Positions 26,204 through 35,300 of a stretch of 64,000 nt of DNA are shown one piece after another. Below the pieces are notes generated by a model. It was given only the letters and a program-made list of their open reading frames with translations, was not told the DNA's origin and ran no database searches. Position 1 is the stretch's first letter; each line of letters starts with the position of its first letter. The DNA is from an uncultured Gemmatimonadales bacterium. GTDB lineage: Bacteria > Gemmatimonadota > Gemmatimonadetes > JACCXV01 > JAHWKZ01. The DNA is taken from contig CAMYLR010000031.1 in NCBI GenBank assembly GCA_947259315.1, forward strand, positions 25,228 through 89,227. The letters are read 5' to 3'. Position numbers and translations under genes: made by a program.

Positions 26204-27682
26204 ATGACCGACGGCGCAGATCGAAAGAACCTGTTCGAGCGTTTTCTGAGCATCTTCACCGATGTACGGGCTGGCGAAGGGGCGCTGATCCTTCTCATGG
26301 CGCTCGACATCTTCCTGCTGCTGACCAGCTACTACTTGATCAAGCCGGTTCGCGAGGCGTTGATCTTGGCCGAGGGTGGGGCCGAGGCGAAGAGTTACCT
26401 GGTGGCGGCCATGGCTGTGCTGCTGTTCTTCCTGGTCGGTGCTTACGCGAAACTCGTCTCGCGCTACGAGCGGACGCGGCTGATCACCGTCGTCACGTCG
26501 TTCTTTATCGTCTGTCTGGTCGTCTTTTGGGCGCTCAGCCGGGCTGGGGTCCCGTACCTGGGGTACGCCTTCTTTATCTGGGTCGGGATCTTCAGCGTGA
26601 TGGTCGTCGCCCAGTTCTGGTCGTACGCCAACGACGTTTACAACAATGAAGCCGGGAAGCGGCTCTTCCCGCTGGTCGCATTCGGGGGCTCGTTCGGTGC
26701 GTTCGCCGGGGCGGGGATCGCCGAGCGGATGCTCGAGTACTTCAGCGTCTTCGAGATGCTGCTTTGGGCCGGGGCTGTGCTCGCGGTGTGCATCGGTCTG
26801 ACGATCGTGATCTCACGGCGGGTATGGGGCAAGGCCGCCCTCCAGGCCCGGCAACGGGAGATGACCGCCAAGCACAAGGCCGAGGCGGCAAAGGACGAAC
26901 CAGGGGAGAAGGAGAGTCTCGGGTTCGACCTGCTCCTCAAGCACAAGTATTTGGGCTACATAGCTCTATTGATCCTATTGCTGAACCTGGTCAACACGAC
27001 GGGTGAGTACATCCTCGGCAAGTTGGTCGAGAACTACGGCGCGGAACGCACAGAGCAAGTGGCGGCCGAGGCGACACAGGCCGGCGTCACCCTGTCGTTC
27101 GGGAACCGGGACTTCGGCGATCCCGCCGATGCCGACAATCAGCGCGAATACCAACGGTCCGTGATTGGCTCGTTCTACGCCAACTTCTTCCTGTGGGTCA
27201 ATCTGCTGGGGATGTTCATGCAGCTCTTCATCGTCAGCCGGTTGGTCAAGTATGGCGGAGTTCGAGCCGGCCTTATGTGGCTGCCGATCATCGCGCTGGG
27301 TACGTACGCGATCATCTTCTTCCTGCCGGCGATCCGGTTCGCCAGGCTCGGCAAGACGTTTGAGAACGCGTCTGACTACTCGGTCAACAAGACCACGATG
27401 CAGATGCTGTTCCTGCCGACTTCACGCGACATCAAGTACAAGGCGAAGCAGGTGATCGACAGCTTCTTCCACCGCATCGGCGACGTGTTCTCGGCGGTCA
27501 TCGTTTTCTTGGGAACGTCAGTCTTCGTGTTCGGACCGCGCGGGTTTGCGGTCTTCAATCTGCTCGTGATCGGGGTGTGGCTGTTTGTCGTGCTGCAGAT
27601 CGTGCGTGAGCACAAGGCGATCGAAGCCGGCCAGCGACCCGAGATCACGGGTGCGGAAGAAGAGGCACCGGTAGCGGCGTAG
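26204..27682 (+). CDS. Npt1/Npt2-family nucleotide transporter-like protein
   Basis: This is a 492-residue membrane protein of the ATP/ADP translocase-like group, with twelve predicted helices. Diagnostic segments are Y-Y-L-I-K-P-V-R-E-A-L-I near residue 45, R-L-F-P-L-V-A-F-G-G-S-F-G near 160, and the C-terminal K-Q-V-I-D-S-F-F-H-R-I-G-D. ATG 26204 was chosen over the in-frame ATG 26198 because AGGAGGG ends right before 26198, which is too close. Obligate intracellular bacteria use relatives for ATP import. Free-living bacteria also carry this variant with no assigned substrate. Confidence 0.82.
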   Translation: MTDGADRKNLFERFLSIFTDVRAGEGALILLMALDIFLLLTSYYLIKPVREALILAEGGAEAKSYLVAAMAVLLFFLVGAYAKLVSRYERTRLITVVTSFFIVCLVVFWALSRAGVPYLGYAFFIWVGIFSVMVVAQFWSYANDVYNNEAGKRLFPLVAFGGSFGAFAGAGIAERMLEYFSVFEMLLWAGAVLAVCIGLTIVISRRVWGKAALQARQREMTAKHKAEAAKDEPGEKESLGFDLLLKHKYLGYIALLILLLNLVNTTGEYILGKLVENYGAERTEQVAAEATQAGVTLSFGNRDFGDPADADNQREYQRSVIGSFYANFFLWVNLLGMFMQLFIVSRLVKYGGVRAGLMWLPIIALGTYAIIFFLPAIRFARLGKTFENASDYSVNKTTMQMLFLPTSRDIKYKAKQVIDSFFHRIGDVFSAVIVFLGTSVFVFGPRGFAVFNLLVIGVWLFVVLQIVREHKAIEAGQRPEITGAEEEAPVAA

Positions 27683-27697
27683 GTACGAGAACAGCGC

Positions 27698-29923
27698 TTA
27701 CTGGAGCATGTCGCCGAACACGATTTCCTCGGCGGCCAGCACGAACGCCGTGGGCGGGAGCTCGCGTGTTTTGCCGATCATCTGCGTGTAGTACTCGAGG
27801 AAGTCGTCGCCGGGTTCTTGGAAGCCAAGCATCACCAGGTCGGCGTTCCGCGAGCTCTCGCGGAGGATCTCCTCGAACGGTCGGCCGTTGCCGACCAGCA
27901 CCTCCGGCGTCGCGCCGGTCCGAATCTGGCGCGTGATCTTCTCTAGGTTATTGCGAGCTCCCTGCGCAGCGGCGTCGTTCGGGACGATCATCTTCAGGCG
28001 CACCTCAGCCCCCCTCCACGCAAGACTCGTTTGCAGCAGGTAGGCCAGAATCACCATCAGCCCACCGTTTCTCTTGAGCCCGCCCCACCACACGTCGATT
28101 CGCCGGTGCATGCCGTAGCCGCGGTTCTCGGGATCACGAACGATCACCACGTTGCGCTTCGCTTCGTGGAAGTGAGCGATCATCTTGCAGTACCGATCGC
28201 GCTGGACCGGATCGGCGATGTCCCCGACCATGATCGTATTTGGCACCAGTGGTCCGAGCCCGTAGGCCTCGACCAACCGCTCGGCGCCGTCGAAATGGTT
28301 TGGCGCCGGAATGACGCGAACCAACGCTTGCACCCCTTGGCGAGTCAGGTATTCGTGGATGTTGACCGACATCGCTCGTCGACGATCAGCCGGGGTGGAG
28401 TCGGCCGGCACGACGGTCGCAACCGTCATGAGCGCTTTGTTGTGGGTGATCGAATTGGCCAGATCGATCAGGCGCCAGCGTCGCTTGGGAGCTCCCGAGA
28501 GGACGAGGATGTGCGGGCGCCAGTTCTTGGGGCTCGGTTGATCAGTGGGTGCGCCGATTCGCAAAAGGCCGGCGCGCGCAACCGCCATCCAGATACCGCG
28601 GCGGACGTCACCCCAGGTCGCCTTGATATCGCGACGCTCCAGCCAGACAAAGACCGCGATGACGAACACCGCTGCGATGCCCGTCGCCCAGGCATTGATC
28701 AACACCATGACCACGATGCACCCGATGGCGCCGTACAGTGACAGTGACCAGTGAGTCTTGAAAACCGGACGGAACGAGGGGTTTCCGATAAAGCGTTCGA
28801 TACCGGCCGCGACATTCAATACGCCGTAGGTCGTCAGGAAGAACATGGTGAGGATTGGCGCGATGATGTTCAGGTTGCCGAAGTAGACGGCGATGAGCGC
28901 TAGCGCCAGCGTGAGGGCGGTAGCCGCCCGCGGTTCGTCGTCGGGGCCGCTGCCGCGACCGAGATAGCGGAACGGGCGTGGCAGGATGCCGTCACGTGCG
29001 AGCGCCTGGAGCACCCGAGGCGCGCCGAGAATGCTGCCCACCGCGCTCGACAACGCAGCCCCCCAAAGACCGAGCAGTATAGCGTCGCCCCACAACGAGA
29101 CTCGACGCATAACGAGCGGGTCTTCGACCAGCGTGACCGGGTCCACCCGGCTGGCGAGGATGACCGGGATCGTCATGTAGATGAACCATCCGGCACCGAT
29201 GGCCGCCAAAGTGCCCTTGGGGATCGACCGGGCCGGGTCCTTTAGATCGCCCGACATGTTGACACCCGCCATGATGCCGGTCACGGCTGGGAAGAAGACC
29301 GCGAACACGACCCAGAAATCCTCGCGCGGCCGGTCGGGCGCATCCCACATCTCGGCTGGCGCGTCGGGCAGCGGGCTTCCGAACGCCAGCGAGAAGAGCG
29401 ACAAAGCGATCAGGATCATGACGACGTACTGGGCGCGGATCGCCGCCCGAGCCGAGGTCAGCGCCAGGACGGCGACGAATAGCGTTGCCACCACACCGAC
29501 CGAGCGCGGGTCCAAGATCGGGAAGATGCTCACCAGGCTCTCCGCGAACCCGACGGTGTAGAGCGCCACCGAGAGCGCCTGCGCGAGATACAGCGGGATC
29601 CCCACCGCGCCGCCGGCTTCGATGCCGAGCGAACGGCTGATCATGTAGTAAGCGCCGCCGGTCTTGACGGGCTGATCGGTGGCGATGGCGGCGATCGAGA
29701 GCGCGGTGAGATAGGTGATCAATGTCGCCAGGGTCACGATCCCGAGGGTCGCCGTAAGCCCGACGTTGCCGACCACCCAACCCGAACGCAGGTACATGAG
29801 AACGCCGAGAATCGTGAGCAGCGACGGGGTGAAGACCCCCGAGAACGTACCTAGCCCACGCTCCTCCGGAGCTTCGCTCCCGGTGGGCTTTAGGGTCGGA
29901 CGTCGGAGGGGAAGTGAGATCAT
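27698..29923 (-). CDS. SLC12-like amino acid permease / cation-chloride cotransporter
   Basis: This is a 741-residue APC-superfamily protein. About twelve helices span residues 25-445, with the first-helix motif F-S-G-V-F-T-P-S-L-L-T-I-L-G-V characteristic of cation-chloride cotransporters. A cytoplasmic tail of about 270 residues follows, with a UspA-like segment (H-I-L-V-L-S-G-A-P). Eukaryotic relatives move Na+/K+ with Cl-; bacterial ones are little studied. It belongs to a stretch rich in ion transporters (27.7-36.4 kb). Confidence 0.85.
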   Translation of the reverse strand: MISLPLRRPTLKPTGSEAPEERGLGTFSGVFTPSLLTILGVLMYLRSGWVVGNVGLTATLGIVTLATLITYLTALSIAAIATDQPVKTGGAYYMISRSLGIEAGGAVGIPLYLAQALSVALYTVGFAESLVSIFPILDPRSVGVVATLFVAVLALTSARAAIRAQYVVMILIALSLFSLAFGSPLPDAPAEMWDAPDRPREDFWVVFAVFFPAVTGIMAGVNMSGDLKDPARSIPKGTLAAIGAGWFIYMTIPVILASRVDPVTLVEDPLVMRRVSLWGDAILLGLWGAALSSAVGSILGAPRVLQALARDGILPRPFRYLGRGSGPDDEPRAATALTLALALIAVYFGNLNIIAPILTMFFLTTYGVLNVAAGIERFIGNPSFRPVFKTHWSLSLYGAIGCIVVMVLINAWATGIAAVFVIAVFVWLERRDIKATWGDVRRGIWMAVARAGLLRIGAPTDQPSPKNWRPHILVLSGAPKRRWRLIDLANSITHNKALMTVATVVPADSTPADRRRAMSVNIHEYLTRQGVQALVRVIPAPNHFDGAERLVEAYGLGPLVPNTIMVGDIADPVQRDRYCKMIAHFHEAKRNVVIVRDPENRGYGMHRRIDVWWGGLKRNGGLMVILAYLLQTSLAWRGAEVRLKMIVPNDAAAQGARNNLEKITRQIRTGATPEVLVGNGRPFEEILRESSRNADLVMLGFQEPGDDFLEYYTQMIGKTRELPPTAFVLAAEEIVFGDMLQ

Positions 29924-29967
29924 GCCAGATCGCCAGGCATATCGGTCACTAGCTAGGTTTGGGTCTC

Positions 29968-30419
29968 ATGCCAGAGTCGGAACGAACGCAAGAAGCGATC
30001 CTCTTTCTGTGTGTCGCCAACTCAGCCCGCAGCCAGATGGCCGAGGGGCTGGCGCGATCGATGATCGATGGCCGCGTCGAGATCTATAGTGCCGGTTCCG
30101 AGCCAACTATGGTAAACCCGCTCGCGATCCGCGTCATGGCCGAGAGATCGGGATCGATCTGTCGACGCAGCGGTCGAAATCGGTCGATGACGTACCACTG
30201 GACCGCGTCGGCACCGTGGTGACTTTGTGCGCGGAAGAGGTTTGCCCGGTACTGCCAGGAGTCGAGACTCACCACTGGCCACTCCCGGACCCGGCCGCTG
30301 TGACGGGAGATGAAAACGATCGTCTGGCTGCTTTCCGGTTTGTGCGCGAAGAGATCCGCACCCGGTTGGAAGCATCGCTCTCAATGCTCACCGGAAACGC
30401 GGAATCCAGCGGGGCGTAG
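29968..30419 (+). pseudogene. arsC: Arsenate reductase ArsC (thioredoxin type), frameshifted
   Basis: Two reading frames together encode a low-molecular-weight phosphatase-fold arsenate reductase. The first part (to about 30144) holds the P-loop [13 protein letters not shown]. The second, from about 30147 in another frame, continues [11 protein letters not shown], then has the redox pair in L-C-A-E-E-V-C-P and runs to the stop at 30419. The junction reads GAGAGATCGGG. Removing one AG gives Glu-Ile-Gly and restores one frame, so a 2-nt duplication explains the break. Both resolving cysteines are intact, so the damage is recent, or it is a sequence error. Confidence 0.8.
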
Positions 30420-30873
30420 AGTCGAAGTACCGTTCGTAGCTCGATCCAAACCGGCGCTTGAGCCCGGGCTCCTCGTAAAGGGTAACGAATAGGTGGACAA
30501 AGAGTGAGAGCGCGGCCGTGAGCGCAATCATTCCTGGTGAGCGGTTGGCAAGACCGAACCCGAACAGAAGCGTCAGTCCGCCGATATACATCGGGTTTCG
30601 CGTCCAACGGTACGGGCCGGCGGCGACGAAGTCGCGCGGCGGATCGAATAACGCCGGTGTACCGTGGCCCCGAATGACGAACGTGCCGATACAAATTAGC
30701 CCCAGCGTCGCTCCGGCAACCATCAGCACGACACCCGGCAGCCAGGTCCACCCCGGGAGCGGCCCGCCGAGCTGCGGGTCGAGTGCTCGAGATTGCAGGG
30801 CGATCCAGCCGTACGCGAGCACGAACGCGGACGCGTAGACCAGGGACCTGAGTGCGATAAAGAGCGAGCCCAC
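30388..30873 (-). CDS. Membrane isoprenylcysteine methyltransferase-like (ICMT) protein
   Basis: This is a 161-residue membrane protein with about four helices and the ICMT/PEMT-like SAM signature G-P-Y-R-W-T-R-N-P-M-Y-I-G, then Y-E-E-P-x-L-K-R-R-F-G-x-x-Y-x-x-Y and W-I-P-R-F-R at the end. It is the second such gene after the one at 1636. It starts with GTG. Its 3' end overlaps the end of arsC by 32 nt on the opposite strand. The substrate is unknown. Confidence 0.8.
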   Translation of the reverse strand: MGSLFIALRSLVYASAFVLAYGWIALQSRALDPQLGGPLPGWTWLPGVVLMVAGATLGLICIGTFVIRGHGTPALFDPPRDFVAAGPYRWTRNPMYIGGLTLLFGFGLANRSPGMIALTAALSLFVHLFVTLYEEPGLKRRFGSSYERYFDSTPRWIPRFR

Positions 30874-31059
30874 CGTTCACAGTCTTATTCGCCCGCTACA
30901 CAGTCGGCAACCGTGTGGACGGGCAGGGTGGTTGCCGCCGCCGCCGCCGTTGTCTAGGGTGTAAAGCGCGTTCGGCCCGGTTCCTGCTTGTTTGGCAACC
31001 GGCCCTCGACCCGCGAGGGTCCATTGTAGCCAATCGTACCAGAAAGGACTGCACGAAGC

Positions 31060-31893
31060 GTGTTTTGTCACCCGATTATCTCATTGCGCGGATCGCTCGC
31101 GCTGGTGTTCGCGCTGCTGCTGGGAGGACCGGCGGTGTTGTCGGCACAGCAGCTCAATCCTTTCGACGAGCCTGAACCAGTGGAAGACCCGCTCCCGCTG
31201 GCGATCGGCAACGCTTGGACCTACACCGGTGACGTCTGGTGGGCGCCACCCAACTCGCGAACGGTGTATCGCGAGAACGTCAAGTGGAAGATGGAGATCA
31301 CCGATATCGTCGAGCGTGACGGGCTCCGTGCGGCGGTGATCAAGGGTCATCCGCAAGACTTGATGTTGTACGAGGAGGGCCGGGAGCAAGGCGACTACCT
31401 CTTGATCGCGACCGACAGCGGCAAGTACTACCTGCTCGATGGGGAGCGCGCCACGGCGGCGCTCGATCAGGTTCGGGATCCAACCGACCCGCTGATCGAC
31501 TTGGTCGATGACCCCGATCTGGTCCTCGATCTACCGCTTTTCGTCGGCAAGCGTTTCTGCTCTGCCAAGGAGCTGCTGCGGCCCGACAGGCTGAACTGTT
31601 GGACGGTGTCCGACGAACAGATCACGACGCTGCCCGGCGTCGCGGGTGTGATCGCAAACGAGGAGACGACCTCGTTCTTGCTGACGCACCGTACCAAGGC
31701 CAATCACGCGATCTGGAACTTCGTTCCCGGGGTCGGGTTCACGTCGTTCTCGTTTGGAACGCGCGGCGAGCCATCGGCGGTCGAGCTCGTGCTGTTCAAG
31801 GTCGAGCTCCGGTCCGGCGATGACGATTCGATGGCTGCGGACGAGGCCACCGGGGAATCGGCCGCCGGGCCGACGTCCACCCCGCCTCAGTAG
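31060..31893 (+). CDS. Secreted protein of unknown function
   Basis: This is a 277-residue protein with a signal peptide (about 1-30, L-S-A-Q cleavage region). The mature part is beta-rich, with Trp/Tyr at regular spacing ([13 protein letters not shown]), two cysteines (F-C-S-A-K and L-N-C-W) that could form a disulfide, and a disordered Ser/Thr/Pro tail. It starts with GTG behind AAAGGA. The gap before it (186 nt) is the longest non-coding stretch in the window and shows nothing recognisable. No function is assigned. Confidence 0.7.
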   Translation: MFCHPIISLRGSLALVFALLLGGPAVLSAQQLNPFDEPEPVEDPLPLAIGNAWTYTGDVWWAPPNSRTVYRENVKWKMEITDIVERDGLRAAVIKGHPQDLMLYEEGREQGDYLLIATDSGKYYLLDGERATAALDQVRDPTDPLIDLVDDPDLVLDLPLFVGKRFCSAKELLRPDRLNCWTVSDEQITTLPGVAGVIANEETTSFLLTHRTKANHAIWNFVPGVGFTSFSFGTRGEPSAVELVLFKVELRSGDDDSMAADEATGESAAGPTSTPPQ

Positions 31894-31945
31894 GGGTAAT
31901 TCCCCACCCCCCACCAGGGGTAAAACCCCACTCCCAGGTACCTGG
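31893..31945. repeat. Cluster of three short palindromes upstream of gdhA
   Basis: GGGGTAATTCCCC (31893-31905) and GGGGTAAAACCCC (31917-31929) are near-identical inverted repeats exactly 24 nt apart. They are followed by the perfect 12-mer CCAGGTACCTGG (31934-31945). They lie between the upstream stop and gdhA, and could be operator sites or small RNA hairpins. Confidence 0.6.
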
Positions 31946-32011
31946 CCAGGCGCTAGATTCGTAGCGCTCGGATATCCGTCCACATCTCATACGAGAGGAT
32001 CAGGAGCGGGG

Positions 32012-33305
32012 ATGAACATCGACGATTTCATGGAGTGGGTCGTTCGGCGCAGTGACGCCGAGCCGGAGTTCCACCAGGCGGTGCGGGAGTTCGCTGAGAA
32101 CGTGATCCCGTTTGTAGAAGACAATCCGGAATACAAGAAACCCCGCATCCTGGAGCGAATGACCGAGCCAGACCGGGTCATCATGTTCCGCGTCGCGTGG
32201 GAATCCGACGACGGCGTCTTTCATGTCAATCGCGGCTATCGAGTTCAGTTCAACAACGCCATCGGGCCCTACAAGGGTGGATTGCGGTTCGACCCGTCCG
32301 TCAATCTCAGCATTCTCAAGTTCCTGGGATTCGAGCAGTGTTTCAAGAATAGCCTGACGACGTTACCGATGGGTGGCGGCAAAGGCGGCGCTGATTTCGA
32401 TCCCAAGGGTCGGTCGGATGCGGAGATCATGCGGTTCTGCCAATCGTTCATGAGCGGTCTCTTCCGTTACATCGGAGAGGACGTCGACGTTCCGGCCGGT
32501 GATATCGGTGTGGGGGCGCGCGAGATCGGCTACTTGTTCGGCCAGTACAAGCGGCTTCGCAATGAGTTCACCGGAGCGATAACCGGTAAGGGCACGGCTT
32601 ACGGTGGGAGCCTGTTGCGTCCCGAGGCGACCGGGTACGGTTGCGTTTACTTCGCGAACGAAATGCTCAAAACCGAGAATGATGGGCTCGAGGGGAAGAC
32701 GTGTGTCGTCTCCGGCTCAGGGAACGTCGCGCAATGTTACGCTGTCCGATCGCGGAGGGTTCATCTACGAGCCGGACGGGTTCACCAAAGAGCGATTGGA
32801 TTGGGTGATGGATCTCAAGACAAAGCGCCACGGTACTCTTGAAGAGTACGTCAAAGAGTTTGGCAGCGAGTACCACCGGGAGGAGAAAGTCTGGGGTGTC
32901 TCGTGCGATCTCGCTTTTCCATGCGCCACACAGAATGAGATCCAGCTCGACGACGCCAAGGCCCTCGTGAAGAACGGCTGTAAGGTGGTCTCGGAAGGTG
33001 CGAATATGCCGGTCCACTTTGATGCCGCGGAGGTTATCGCGGCATCCGGGGTCGTGCTTGCGCCTGGGAAAGCGGCCAACGCCGGTGGCGTCGCGATCTC
33101 GGGACTCGAGATGACTCAGAACGCGATTCGGATGAGCTGGACGCGTGACGAGATCGACCAGCGTCTACAGAAGATCATGCGCAGCATCCACGAGCAGTGC
33201 GTAGAATACGGCCAGGACAACGGCCGCGTCGACTATGTGAAGGGCGCCAATGTGGCCGGTTTCATCAAGGTCGCCGACGCCATGCTCGCTTACGGCGTCG
33301 TGTAG
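32012..33305 (+). pseudogene. gdhA: NADP-type glutamate dehydrogenase, internal deletion/frameshift
   Basis: Two frames together cover a hexameric GdhA of about 445 residues. The first part has the substrate region G-P-Y-K-G-G-L-R-F and catalytic P-M-G-G-G-K-G-G, and runs to V-S-G-S-G-N-V-A-Q at 32735. The second starts [11 protein letters not shown] and continues normally through A-L-P/F-P-C-A-T-Q-N and K-A-A-N-A-G-G-V to the end. E. coli GdhA has 12 residues between these blocks. Here only one nucleotide remains, a loss of about 35 nt that removes the dinucleotide helix and shifts frame. Start ATG 32012 follows AGGAG. The enzyme should be dead unless this is an assembly fault. Confidence 0.85.
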
Positions 33306-35272
33306 GCCTCGAGCAACTCCTGCGCAGCGCGCCGCTCCTCTAGCGTGCCGAGAACTGCGACCCGGTCACCGGGTCGCAGTTTCGTTTCGGCTCCTGGGTT
33401 GGCGTTGCCTCGACGACCTCGTGCGGTCGCGATCACGGTAGCTCCGGAGCGGGTTCGGATTTGGAGCTCGCCGATCGATCGTTCGCCAACCCGGGAGCTC
33501 GAGGGAACCCGGATCCACTGGATGGCAGTGTTGCTTTGGGACGTGCCGAGGTCCGAGAGGATTTCGGTGTACCGCTTCGAGAGCCCGCCCGCCCGAATGG
33601 GACCGTACATCTCTTCTCTGACCACATCGCTGAAAATCTGGATGTCAGCCGGTGACTTGTCGTACGCGACCAGCACTTGACGCGCCATCTCGAGACCGGC
33701 CTCGAGTTCGGGTTGCACGACTTCGTGAATGCCGAGGTCGGCGAGTTCGACGAGCTCGACCGGGTTGCGAGCTGTGGCGACGATGTGGGCCGCAGGGTTG
33801 ATCCTTCTCACGTGCTTGACGACCGCGCGTGTCGTCGTGATGTCGTGAACGGCGACCAACACGAGTCGGGCCTGATCCGCGTGCGCCGCTGCCAGTACCT
33901 CGGGCCGTGAAGCGTCACCCCAGACGACGTCAAACCCGAGCGTACGAGCGACTTCGGAGAGGGCATGGTTGAGCTCCACTATCGTGAACGGGACTTCGAT
34001 CTGTCGCATGACTTCTGCTGCGGGACGCCCCGTCCGACCGTACCCGACGATGACGGTGTGGTCGTGTGTGTCCTCCAACGCGGCGGCTACTGGAGCGGCC
34101 ACAGGTTCACGAGCGAAACGTGACGCCACACGGTGAAGCGGCGTGGCCGCCCGGAAGAGACCCGGCGAAAGGACCATCGTCGCCAGCGCGACGGTTAGCG
34201 CGAGCGCGTAGTGATCATCGGACAGCCCTCCAGTGCTGACCCCGGTGCGCGCCAGCAAGAACGAGAACTCCCCCATCTGGGCAAGGCCGAGGCCGACGAG
34301 CCATGGTTCAACTCCTCGGCGGCCGAACACCCTTGCCAACGAGCCGCACACCACGGCTTTCAGTACGACGACAAAGATGATCGTGGCGATGACCACCGGC
34401 AGGTTGGCGAGCAGGTAGCGGGGATCGAAGAGCATCCCAGCCGAGGCGAAGAAAAGCAGTCCAAACACGTCTCGCAGCGGAACGATGTCACCGACCGCCT
34501 GGTGAGCAAACTCCGACTCGCTGAGCACCATGCCGGCGACGAAGGACCCAAAAGCGAATGACAACCCGAACAAATGCGTTCCGTAACCGATGCCGACACC
34601 CAGCGCCATGACGGTTATCAGAAACAGCTCGCGGGATCCCCAGCGCGCGATCCGGCGCAGCAGGAAGGGCATCACACGGGTGCCGATCAGGATCATCGCC
34701 GCCAGGAAGACGGCTGCCCGCAAGAACGTCAGGGCGACCTCATCAAACGCGCCTCCCACGTCTGAAACGCGCGGCAAGATGATCAGCATCGGGGCGACCG
34801 CGAGATCTTGCACTACCAGCAGACCGACCATCGCGCGCCCGGCGACGGCGTCCGCCTTGCCCTCGTTCAGCAACAGTTTGAGCACGACCATCGTGCTCGA
34901 GAGCGAGATCATCGCCCCCATCCACAGCGCTGGGATGCGCTCCCAACCGAGAATCGACTCAGCGAAAACCACTCCAAGGATCCCCGTGACGAGGATCTGG
35001 ATCGGACCGCCGATGAGAGCCAGGCGACGCACGCGAACGAGGTCGCCAAAGCGAAGCTCAAGACCGAGCGCAAAAAGCAGCAGTGCTATGCCAATCTCGG
35101 CGAGAAGTTCAATGTCGCGGATCTCGACAACGGTGGGTCCGGCCGTATGCGGCCCGACCGCGACACCGGCGAGGATGTAGCCCACAAGGAGCGGCTGGCC
35201 GAGGCGGTGCGCGATCGCGCCACCGATCACGCCGGCTACAACGATCAGAACGAGGTCAGCAGCGATGCCCAT
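33290..35272 (-). CDS. CPA2-type K+(Na+)/H+ antiporter with TrkA-N and TrkA-C domains (Kef/YbaL-like)
   Basis: This is a 660-residue inner-membrane antiporter. Residues 1-380 form the twelve-helix exchanger domain (L-L-F-A-L-G-L-E-L near 68). Residues about 405-520 form an NAD-binding RCK/TrkA-N domain with V-I-V-G-Y-G-R-T-G. The last 80 residues form TrkA-C. The layout matches YbaL/KefB-like K+ efflux proteins gated by nucleotides. Its last 16 nt overlap the end of gdhA on the other strand. Confidence 0.9.
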   Translation of the reverse strand: MGIAADLVLIVVAGVIGGAIAHRLGQPLLVGYILAGVAVGPHTAGPTVVEIRDIELLAEIGIALLLFALGLELRFGDLVRVRRLALIGGPIQILVTGILGVVFAESILGWERIPALWMGAMISLSSTMVVLKLLLNEGKADAVAGRAMVGLLVVQDLAVAPMLIILPRVSDVGGAFDEVALTFLRAAVFLAAMILIGTRVMPFLLRRIARWGSRELFLITVMALGVGIGYGTHLFGLSFAFGSFVAGMVLSESEFAHQAVGDIVPLRDVFGLLFFASAGMLFDPRYLLANLPVVIATIIFVVVLKAVVCGSLARVFGRRGVEPWLVGLGLAQMGEFSFLLARTGVSTGGLSDDHYALALTVALATMVLSPGLFRAATPLHRVASRFAREPVAAPVAAALEDTHDHTVIVGYGRTGRPAAEVMRQIEVPFTIVELNHALSEVARTLGFDVVWGDASRPEVLAAAHADQARLVLVAVHDITTTRAVVKHVRRINPAAHIVATARNPVELVELADLGIHEVVQPELEAGLEMARQVLVAYDKSPADIQIFSDVVREEMYGPIRAGGLSKRYTEILSDLGTSQSNTAIQWIRVPSSSRVGERSIGELQIRTRSGATVIATARGRRGNANPGAETKLRPGDRVAVLGTLEERRAAQELLEAYTTP

Positions 35273-35300
35273 TAATTCAACAGGTTGAGTCGATTATGAT

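Noticed and set aside
29968..30419. Reading the arsC break as another recoded or selenocysteine gene
   Set aside because: The break is a frame change at a duplicated AG, not an in-frame TGA, and no slip site or hairpin is visible.
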